Below, one piece after another: positions 7,153 to 12,646 of a DNA stretch of 12,646 nt (position 1 is its first letter; each line of letters opens with the position of its first letter). Both the position numbers and the translations under genes were made by a program. The stretch spans positions 1-12,646 of the forward strand of contig CAKRNI010000062.1 of assembly GCA_934370915.1 (NCBI GenBank), in the 5' to 3' direction. The DNA is from an uncultured Lachnospiraceae bacterium. GTDB taxonomy: Bacteria; Bacillota; Clostridia; Lachnospirales; Lachnospiraceae. The notes below the pieces were generated by a model. That model had not been told where the DNA came from. It saw only the letters and a list, made by a program, of their open reading frames with translations, and ran no database searches.

Positions 7153-10100
7153 TTAGTACCCCGCTTCCAGGAATTCTTCGAACTCTTCCATGGACATCAG
7201 GATCTTCCTTGGCTTCGTTCCTTCCTCTTCCCCTACAACACCGGCCTCGGCAAGCTGATCCATGATCCGGGCGGCACGGTTAAAGCCGATCTTGAACATT
7301 CTCTGAAGCATGCCGATCGACGCTTTATCCTTCTCGATAATGAACTTGCCCGCATCGGTAAACAATGCGTCCCGCTCATTCTGTCCGCCCGCTCCCCCGG
7401 CTAAGGAGGTCTGAGTCAGTTTTTTCTCGATTTCCGTGTTATATCCTGTATCCTCGTTCTGTTCTTTTAAGAACTCGGTTACATTTGACACCTCGCCGTC
7501 CGATACAAAAGCGCCCTGCACGCGGAGCGGCTTCGGATAACCGGACGGGTAAAACAGCATATCGCCGTTTCCTAACAGTTTCTCTGCTCCGTTCATGTCG
7601 AGGATCGTTCTTGAATCCACGCCGGACGCAACTGAGAACGCGATCCGCGACGGCACGTTCGCTTTGATCACACCTGTGATAACATTGACGGACGGACGCT
7701 GGGTCGCGATAACAAGATGAATTCCCGCTGCCCGGGCAAGCTGTGCCAGACGGCAGATCGCGTCCTCCACCTCGTTTGAGGCAACCATCATGAGATCCGC
7801 CAGCTCGTCGATAATGATCACGAGCTGCGGCAGTTTCTTCGGGATCTGGTCCGCAGGGATATCCCCGCTCTCAGCCATAGTCTGTACCTTTGCGTTATAT
7901 CCTTTCAGGTCGCGGACATTCGAGGAGGCGAACTTATTGTATCGTTCCATCATCTCCGCAACTGCCCAGTTGAGAGCCCCGGCCGCCTTCTTCGGGTCGG
8001 TGACTACCGGAATCAGCAGATGTGGGATTCCGTTATAGACGGAAAGTTCAACCACCTTCGGGTCGATCATAATGAGCTTCACATCATCCGGAGATGAGCG
8101 GTAGATCAGGCTCATAATCATCGTGTTGATTCCTACTGATTTACCGGAACCAGTCTGTCCGGCAATCAGAAGGTGCGGCATCTTCGCGAGGTCTGCAATG
8201 ACTACCTGTCCGCCGATGTCCTTACCCACCGCAAACGCCAGTGTCGATTTATGATTTTTAAATTCCGGGCTCTCTAAAAGGTCACGCAGATAGACCATGC
8301 TGTTGACCTTGTTCGGCACCTCGATTCCCACCGCTGCTTTTCCGGGGATCGGCGCCTCGATACGGATATCTGCCGCCGCGAGGTTTAACTTGATATCGTC
8401 CGCCAGCGACAGAATCCGGCTCACTTTTACACCCTGCTCCGGATGAAGTTCGTACCGGGTAACGGTCGGTCCGCAGCTGATATTCGTCACGGTGACTCCG
8501 ACACCAAAGTTTCTTAATGTCTGCTGGAGCTTGATCGCCGTATCCTTAAATTCCTGTTCCGACTGCCCCGTCACGGGAGCGCCTTTCTTTAAGAGGTCAA
8601 GCGGTGGGATCATATACGGTTTCTTCGGTTTTTCTTCCGTCTGCCGGATCTCCTTTAATACCTCGTTTCCTGCCTCTTCTCTCTCGGCTGCTTCCCGCTT
8701 TCTTATTTCCGTCTTTTTCTTTATGATCTCTTCTGTATCCGTCTCAATGACTTTTCCGGACGCGGTCACGACCTGACGGCGTTCTTCGGACGGTTCCTTA
8801 GCGATCGGGCATTCAGGGGCTTTCTCGCTGCTGCCGTGTGCTGCCGCATATGCACGGCTTCCCGGCTCTGCTGCCTGAATCCAGTAGTCCTCATTTTCCA
8901 CATAAGGCTCTGTGTCGAGAAATTCGTCATCTGAAAGAGCGCTCATGGATTCTTCTCCGGAGGCAGGAATTCCGGCCGTCGTTTCATTTTCTTCCGTCTT
9001 TGGGAACTCAGTTTTTTCCTCCTCTGCCGTCTTCGAAGTCTCTGCAGTTTCGTCTGGCGCTGCAATTTCGTCTGGCGCTGCAATTTCGTCTGGTTTGGTA
9101 TTCTCTGCACGGAGGCCGTCCGCTCTTCTCTCCGCGTCTCTTCTCATGGACTCAAAGATCTCGTCATCGTCCGCCGCGGGCTCATCCAACGGGATATCCG
9201 GGATATTGGATAAGACAGACACCTTCGGTTTTTTCTCCCAGGCTTTTGTCTCCCTTTTCTTTTCGTCCGGGAACATATCCTCATCATCAAAGGCACTTTC
9301 CCCATGACTGATAAACACATCCTCATCCTCATGGATTCCGGCCGGGACAACATCTTCCTCAAACGGAACGCGTTCCACATCCTTCAACGCGTCTTCTCCG
9401 GACCGGCCTTCCCTACTCTGATCTACACTGGAAGACTCCGGATTTTCTACCGGCCTGCCTCCCATCGTGATCTTTCCTTTAAAGATATCTGCAGGATCCG
9501 GCTGCATACTTCCTGTCTCCGCCTTCGGATCCGCCGTTTCTTCTTTATATGTATCGGAAACATTTATTTCCTGTTTCGTCTCATCTGTCTCGGACACAGC
9601 CTCAGCATCCACAACGCCCATATAGCCACCGGCAATTCCGCCGAAATCCGGAGTTCTCGAGAGATCTGTCGCAGCAAGGTCCACGCCCTGAACGCGCTGC
9701 TCTTCCCGGAGTCTGCGTTTTTCCTCCTGACGTTCCTCGTGGAGCTCTTTTCTTCTGCTGTAGTCTTCCTTTGCATACCGATATGCCTTTCCACTTCCGC
9801 TCTTAACCGCGGACACGAAGGATTTTTCCGTGATGCACACCAGTGAGATGATCATAAATACGAGAAGGACCACATAGGCTCCGATGGTTCCCACCGCTGT
9901 GTGGAGGACCATAACAAGGACACCGCCGATCACGCCACCGCCGAGTCCACTTACTCCGGCAGACTTATAGATGTCGAGGATCGTCTGGCCTTCCCGGTAT
10001 CCGCCGCCAAACACAAGCTGCGCAAGACCACAGAGCACGATCAGGAGGACTTCCACCGCGATCATCTTGTAGACCGCCCGGATATTTCCCTTATTCGAAG

Positions 10101-10461
10101 CGTAGAATAACAGCTCCGCGAACAACAATAACGGAGCCAGATAACCGATACAGCCGAACACACCCAGCATGATCTGGCTGAAAAAGTCACCGAGAAATCC
10201 GCAGATATGGAAGTTACTTAAGAATAACAGCACACATACCGCGAAGGCGCCGAGGATCACCGCCTCAGACTGTAAGAATCCGGTATCTTCCTCATACTGC
10301 GGTTTCGTTTCTCTTCTCTTTTCGGAAGATCTCGTCCCTGTCCTTGTTGTCTTATTCTTAGGCGTCTGTGCAGATCTCTGCGTTGTCTTTGATGTGGTTT
10401 TTGTTCTCGCAGACGCCTGTGATTGTTTTGTCGTTTCTTTTTGTTTTCTGGTTCCAGCCAA
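7153..10461 (-). CDS. ftsK: DNA translocase FtsK/SpoIIIE
   Basis: A 1102-residue membrane-anchored hexameric DNA pump that clears chromosome DNA from the closing septum, or moves it into the forespore. A basic Thr/Lys-rich N-terminus leads into about four membrane segments (roughly 65-88, 94-122, 130-152 and 174-210). A long, mostly acidic linker follows to about residue 610 and contains a PDEIAA repeat. The motor starts near [10 protein letters not shown], with Walker [10 protein letters not shown] (767-775), Walker [10 protein letters not shown] (D885, E886) and [12 protein letters not shown]. The DNA-orienting winged-helix gamma domain covers about 1031-1089. The linker makes it much longer than a typical SpoIIIE of just under 800 residues. 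The TTG at 10461 is taken as the start because AAAGGGGG (10470-10477) lies 8 bases upstream. The longer frame from a TTG at 10515 runs through the -10 promoter element. A TepA-like gene directly upstream matches the Bacillus arrangement. Confidence 0.96.
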   Translation of the reverse strand: MAGTRKQKETTKQSQASARTKTTSKTTQRSAQTPKNKTTRTGTRSSEKRRETKPQYEEDTGFLQSEAVILGAFAVCVLLFLSNFHICGFLGDFFSQIMLGVFGCIGYLAPLLLFAELLFYASNKGNIRAVYKMIAVEVLLIVLCGLAQLVFGGGYREGQTILDIYKSAGVSGLGGGVIGGVLVMVLHTAVGTIGAYVVLLVFMIISLVCITEKSFVSAVKSGSGKAYRYAKEDYSRRKELHEERQEEKRRLREEQRVQGVDLAATDLSRTPDFGGIAGGYMGVVDAEAVSETDETKQEINVSDTYKEETADPKAETGSMQPDPADIFKGKITMGGRPVENPESSSVDQSREGRSGEDALKDVERVPFEEDVVPAGIHEDEDVFISHGESAFDDEDMFPDEKKRETKAWEKKPKVSVLSNIPDIPLDEPAADDDEIFESMRRDAERRADGLRAENTKPDEIAAPDEIAAPDETAETSKTAEEEKTEFPKTEENETTAGIPASGEESMSALSDDEFLDTEPYVENEDYWIQAAEPGSRAYAAAHGSSEKAPECPIAKEPSEERRQVVTASGKVIETDTEEIIKKKTEIRKREAAEREEAGNEVLKEIRQTEEKPKKPYMIPPLDLLKKGAPVTGQSEQEFKDTAIKLQQTLRNFGVGVTVTNISCGPTVTRYELHPEQGVKVSRILSLADDIKLNLAAADIRIEAPIPGKAAVGIEVPNKVNSMVYLRDLLESPEFKNHKSTLAFAVGKDIGGQVVIADLAKMPHLLIAGQTGSGKSVGINTMIMSLIYRSSPDDVKLIMIDPKVVELSVYNGIPHLLIPVVTDPKKAAGALNWAVAEMMERYNKFASSNVRDLKGYNAKVQTMAESGDIPADQIPKKLPQLVIIIDELADLMMVASNEVEDAICRLAQLARAAGIHLVIATQRPSVNVITGVIKANVPSRIAFSVASGVDSRTILDMNGAEKLLGNGDMLFYPSGYPKPLRVQGAFVSDGEVSNVTEFLKEQNEDTGYNTEIEKKLTQTSLAGGAGGQNERDALFTDAGKFIIEKDKASIGMLQRMFKIGFNRAARIMDQLAEAGVVGEEEGTKPRKILMSMEEFEEFLEAGY
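9043..9093. repeat. 18-bp in-frame tandem repeat in the ftsK linker
   Basis: The unit TGCAATTTCGTCTGGCGC (plus-strand reading) occurs 2.8 times: 9043-9060 with one mismatch, 9061-9078, and a 15-base partial copy at 9079-9093. On the coding strand it gives [17 protein letters not shown]. Because the unit is a multiple of three, copy-number changes would alter linker length without breaking the frame. Confidence 0.9.
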
Positions 10462-10469
10462 GTGCTTTT

Positions 10470-10499
10470 CCCCCTTTAACTTTACGGGGCAAGTACCCC
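10470..10499 (-). promoter_or_regulatory. ftsK leader with ribosome binding site and alternative stems
   Basis: The predicted leader of about 39 bases has three blocks in order: GGGG (10499-10496), CCCC (10489-10486) and the ribosome binding site AAAGGGGG (10477-10470). CCCC can pair with the first GGGG (6-base loop) or with the ribosome binding site (11-base loop), but not both. The ribosome binding site also fixes the TTG start at 10461. The sequence blocks are seen directly; any regulatory switch is inference, and both stems are only 4 bp. Confidence 0.45.
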
Positions 10500-10506
10500 A
10501 AAATAT

Positions 10507-10535
10507 AGTATACAAAAAAAAATCCCAAAATGCAA
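10507..10535 (-). promoter_or_regulatory. Sigma-A type promoter for ftsK
   Basis: On the minus strand, TTGCAT (10535-10530) and TATACT (10512-10507) are separated by exactly 17 bases. The -10 matches the consensus at 5 of 6 bases and the -35 at 3 of 6. Transcription should begin near 10500, giving a leader of about 39 bases before the TTG start. The spacer holds a run of nine T (10514-10522). It lies in the 107-base gap after tepA and probably also serves fhs and genes further downstream. Confidence 0.75.
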
Positions 10536-10568
10536 CCGTAAGAAATTATAAATCGAACATATTTTCGG

Positions 10569-11243
10569 TCAGGCATTTTTGATCAGCACATTCAGCTTCT
10601 CAATGGCGTCCCTGATTCCGCCTTCCCCGTCGATCAGTCCGCACTCCACCGCCTCTTTTCCGACCAGCACCGTCCCAAGATCCTTCGTCAGCATCTTCGT
10701 ATTGTGCATGAGCCGTTTCAGTTTTTCCCGGTCGATCTTGCTGTGCTCTGATACAAAGCTTAGGATCCGTTCCTCGATCATCTCAAAATATTCGTAGGTC
10801 TGTGCCGTCCCGATCACCATCCCGCTCATACGCACCGGGTGCACCAGCATGGTTCCGGTCGGCACGATGAAGGAATAATCTGACGCCACCGCTAACGGCA
10901 CACCGATGGAATGGCTGTCCCCGATGACTAAGGAAACCGTCGGCTTGCTGAGAGAGGCGATCATCTCCGCCAGCGCCAGCCCGCAGCTCACATCCCCGCC
11001 AATGGTATTCACAAGGATCAGAACACCTCCGATCCGCTCATCGCTCTCCACCTTCGCCAATTCCGGCAGAAGATGCTCGTACTTCGTGGTTTTTGTGCTC
11101 CCGGAAAGATTCTCATGTCCTTCGATCTCACCAATGATCGACAGGAGATGGAGCTTTTTCCCATTCTCCTCCAACGTCACCTGTCCACTCTCCCGGATCC
11201 GCTCCTCCTCCGTCCCAGTCTCCTTCTGTTCCTTTTCATTCAT
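10569..11243 (-). CDS. tepA: ClpP-like protease, TepA family
   Basis: A 224-residue member of the ClpP/crotonase-fold group resembling the Bacillus translocation-enhancing protein TepA (YmfB). The N-terminus is charged (rich in Glu and Lys) and lacks a signal peptide, so the protein is expected on the cytoplasmic side. Motifs include LLSIIGEIEGHE, TTKYEHLLPEL, NTIGGD (79-84), SKPTVSLVIGDSHSIG with candidate nucleophile S112, MLVHPVRMSG with candidate H135, and TKDLG with candidate D188 ahead of GLIDGEGG. The start at 11243 has AGAAAGGAG at 11254-11262, 10 bases away. The ATG at 11267 has no ribosome binding site and would translate through it. That binding site is inside the 3' arm of a terminator hairpin, so expression is probably controlled or low. 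The placement just before ftsK matches tepA-spoIIIE in Bacillus subtilis. Family is secure; the physiological substrate is not known. Confidence 0.9.
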   Translation of the reverse strand: MNEKEQKETGTEEERIRESGQVTLEENGKKLHLLSIIGEIEGHENLSGSTKTTKYEHLLPELAKVESDERIGGVLILVNTIGGDVSCGLALAEMIASLSKPTVSLVIGDSHSIGVPLAVASDYSFIVPTGTMLVHPVRMSGMVIGTAQTYEYFEMIEERILSFVSEHSKIDREKLKRLMHNTKMLTKDLGTVLVGKEAVECGLIDGEGGIRDAIEKLNVLIKNA

Positions 11244-11246
11244 AGC

Positions 11247-11300
11247 AAAAAAACTCCTTTCTGGCATACCGGATAAACCCAGTATGCGCAGAAAGGAGTT
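11247..11300 (-). terminator. Intrinsic terminator overlapping the tepA ribosome binding site
   Basis: On the minus strand the arms at 11300-11282 and 11269-11252 pair over 18 bp (12 plus 6) with one bulged C (11288) and a 12-base loop (11281-11270). The stem runs into a tract of seven T (11253-11247). This is a textbook terminator for the hydrolase gene, which ends 17 bases before it. The 3' arm contains AGAAAGGAG, the tepA ribosome binding site, and the T tract fills most of the gap to the tepA ATG at 11243. Confidence 0.88.
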
Positions 11301-11317
11301 CTGATATACGATCTATA

Positions 11318-12646
11318 TTAGGAACGGTTTCCGATCACATCCACGATGCAGACCGGTGTTCTATAATTCCAAGTCGAGATCTTGATTCCGCTCCGTCGGC
11401 TCGCTGCGTGGATGATCTGTCCATTGCCGATGTACATGGCAACATGGTTGATCCTTCCGCGGCTGCTTCCGTAGAAGATCAGGTCGCCCGGCTTCATCTG
11501 GCTGGACTTGATCCGCTTCCCGCTGTTCGCCTGAGAACCGGAGTAATGCGGAAGGGAGATTCCGAAGTTCTTCATGACCGACATCGTAAATCCGGAACAG
11601 TCCGCGCCTCTTGTAAGGCTCGTACCACCCCAGACGTATGGATTGCCCAGGAACTTCATCGCGTAGTTTACGATCCGGCTCCGTAAGGAGGCGCTCTCCT
11701 CCGTCGGTGAGAATTTGATCGCCTCAGACAGGGCATATCGTACTTCCACAAATTCCGAGGAGACATAAGCGGAAGAAATCTCATCGTTTCCATCGCCTTC
11801 TCCGCCTTCATCGAATTCGATCTTTACCCAGCCATCAAGCTGCTCCGCTACATGATACCGCTCATTCTCGGAGATCTGGGTCCAGATCTTCGCGTTGGTG
11901 GACGGCTCTGTTCTCGCATTTAAGCGGTCCGCATGGACGATCGCCATAAGCTCCGCATGGCTCATGGCCGCTTCCTTCGCCGCGTCACCGGTCAGGATAT
12001 ATTCACTCTTTACATATCCCGTGATCCCTCCGGAGCTGATCTTATACCAGCCGTTGGCATCCTCTAAGATCTCACATCCGGCATAGCTCGGGAGCTTTCC
12101 GATGATCTTTTCACTCTCACCTGCACCCGCACGGATATTTAAGTAATTGGAAACGTTGGATACACCCGGACGGTCATAGAAGTTTAAGACCATCGCCTTC
12201 ATATCCAGCTTGTTTGCCTCATTCATACAGAACCGTTTTTCGGCGTAATCCGCAGAGATATAGCCGCCGGAGATCTGATACCAGCCATCCGTCTCTCCGA
12301 GAAGTTCATGCAGTTCACCCTGAAGGCACTTTCCAACGATATTTCCGTCCATAGACGGTGCCTCACGGATATTCAAGTTGTCCGCCGTAATATATACGCG
12401 TTCCTTTACAAGGTCTTTTGCCGCAGTCTTCGCCTCATCCCCGGTCAGGATATATTCCGCGCTGGCATATCCCTCAACCTCTCCGGAGCTGATCTTATAC
12501 CAGCCCTCCAGAGTCTCCAGGATCTCACAGGCACTTCCGTCGGAAAGTGTTCCGATCACATTCGCCGCCTCATTCGGGTCTTTCCGGATATTTAAGTAGC
12601 CTGTGACCTTCGCAATACCAAGATTCGAGTAGGAATCGATCACTTC
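11318..12646 (-). CDS. SH3b-repeat NlpC/P60 cell-wall endopeptidase, N-terminus cut by window edge
   Basis: The frame is open to the right edge and gives 442 residues; the signal peptide and any further N-terminal part lie outside. Numbering here is from the GTG at 12643. Four SH3b domains, which bind wall peptidoglycan, lie at about 12-66, 82-136, 161-217 and 233-300. Each has an LN(I/A)R motif and a GW(Y/V)(K/Q)I motif. A C-terminal NlpC/P60 domain follows (about 322-438) with NPYVWGG, the catalytic cysteine C349 in DCSGF, H400 in INHVAMYIG and a third polar residue H412 in IIHAAS. Such enzymes usually cut the D-Glu to DAP bond of stem peptides outside the cell. Domains 1-2 and 3-4 are a duplicated pair 151 residues apart. 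Domain 4 carries a Gly/Asp/Glu-rich insert (about 278-288). The gene ends in a strong terminator. The name could be any SH3/NlpC hydrolase, so no symbol is given. Confidence 0.93.
   Translation of the reverse strand, partial: EVIDSYSNLGIAKVTGYLNIRKDPNEAANVIGTLSDGSACEILETLEGWYKISSGEVEGYASAEYILTGDEAKTAAKDLVKERVYITADNLNIREAPSMDGNIVGKCLQGELHELLGETDGWYQISGGYISADYAEKRFCMNEANKLDMKAMVLNFYDRPGVSNVSNYLNIRAGAGESEKIIGKLPSYAGCEILEDANGWYKISSGGITGYVKSEYILTGDAAKEAAMSHAELMAIVHADRLNARTEPSTNAKIWTQISENERYHVAEQLDGWVKIEFDEGGEGDGNDEISSAYVSSEFVEVRYALSEAIKFSPTEESASLRSRIVNYAMKFLGNPYVWGGTSLTRGADCSGFTMSVMKNFGISLPHYSGSQANSGKRIKSSQMKPGDLIFYGSSRGRINHVAMYIGNGQIIHAASRRSGIKISTWNYRTPVCIVDVIGNRS
12028..12505. repeat. Duplicated two-SH3b module, with 25-bp identical cores
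   Basis: The 25 bases at 12028-12052 and 12481-12505 are identical and lie 453 bases (151 codons) apart, in frame. A second match, CCGGTCAGGATATATTC, occurs in both flanks (11988-12004 and 12441-12457), again 453 bases apart. They encode the GWYKISSG and EYILTGD segments of SH3b domains 1 and 3. The protein similarity also covers domains 2 and 4 and the short helical linkers, so this is a diverged internal duplication. Confidence 0.85.

Noticed and set aside
10462..10515. Longer N-terminus for FtsK from a TTG at 10515.
   Set aside because: Its first codons are the -10 promoter element, upstream of the predicted transcription start, and it has no ribosome binding site, whereas the TTG at 10461 has a strong one.
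10523..10568. Terminator after tepA, suggested by the T9 run.
   Set aside because: Only a 4-bp CGAA/TTCG stem is available and it is far from the T run. The run fits better as the spacer of the ftsK promoter.
1..12646. Mobile element, CRISPR array, toxin-antitoxin or defence system.
   Set aside because: All frames of substance belong to housekeeping families in tight same-strand order. No transposase, integrase, direct-repeat array, tRNA or attachment site was seen.

Overview
The window is a compact run of housekeeping genes, all on the minus strand, from what looks like a gut-type Clostridia bacterium of the Lachnospiraceae. The reasons are strong purine-rich ribosome binding sites, roughly balanced base composition rather than the very AT-rich pattern of classic Clostridium, the Firmicutes-style pairing of a TepA-like gene with an FtsK/SpoIIIE gene, and protein variants such as this MurE and a secreted SH3/NlpC hydrolase that recall that family. 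The family assignment is inference; the genus cannot be told from this sequence.

In the direction of transcription (high to low coordinates) the layout is as follows. A secreted cell-wall hydrolase with four SH3b domains and a C-terminal NlpC/P60 domain is cut by the right edge (11318-12646). A strong intrinsic terminator (11247-11300) follows, and its 3' arm contains the ribosome binding site of the next gene, a ClpP-like TepA protease (10569-11243). A sigma-A type promoter (10507-10535) then drives ftsK/spoIIIE from a TTG start (7153-10461). After it come fhs (formate-tetrahydrofolate ligase, 5390-7060), a GC-rich hairpin (5342-5371), murE (3835-5325), murF (2390-3778), priA (134-2353) and the first 28 codons of def (1-84), which the left edge cuts off.

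The genes serve growth and division. MurE and MurF complete the UDP-MurNAc-pentapeptide precursor, the NlpC/P60 enzyme cuts mature wall peptides, FtsK/SpoIIIE pumps DNA through the septum, and PriA restarts stalled replication forks. Fhs makes 10-formyl-tetrahydrofolate, the formyl donor for initiator Met-tRNA, and Def later removes that formyl group. A priA-def order usually continues into fmt, so fmt probably lies just past the left edge.

No phage, transposon, CRISPR, tRNA or rRNA gene is visible, and no stretch without a gene exceeds 107 bases. I see no convincing undescribed multi-gene system. The most unusual signals are regulatory or structural: the terminator that sequesters the tepA ribosome binding site, the ftsK promoter with a T9 tract in its spacer and a leader with alternative pairings, the hairpin next to the murE ribosome binding site, and internal repeats in ftsK and in the hydrolase gene.
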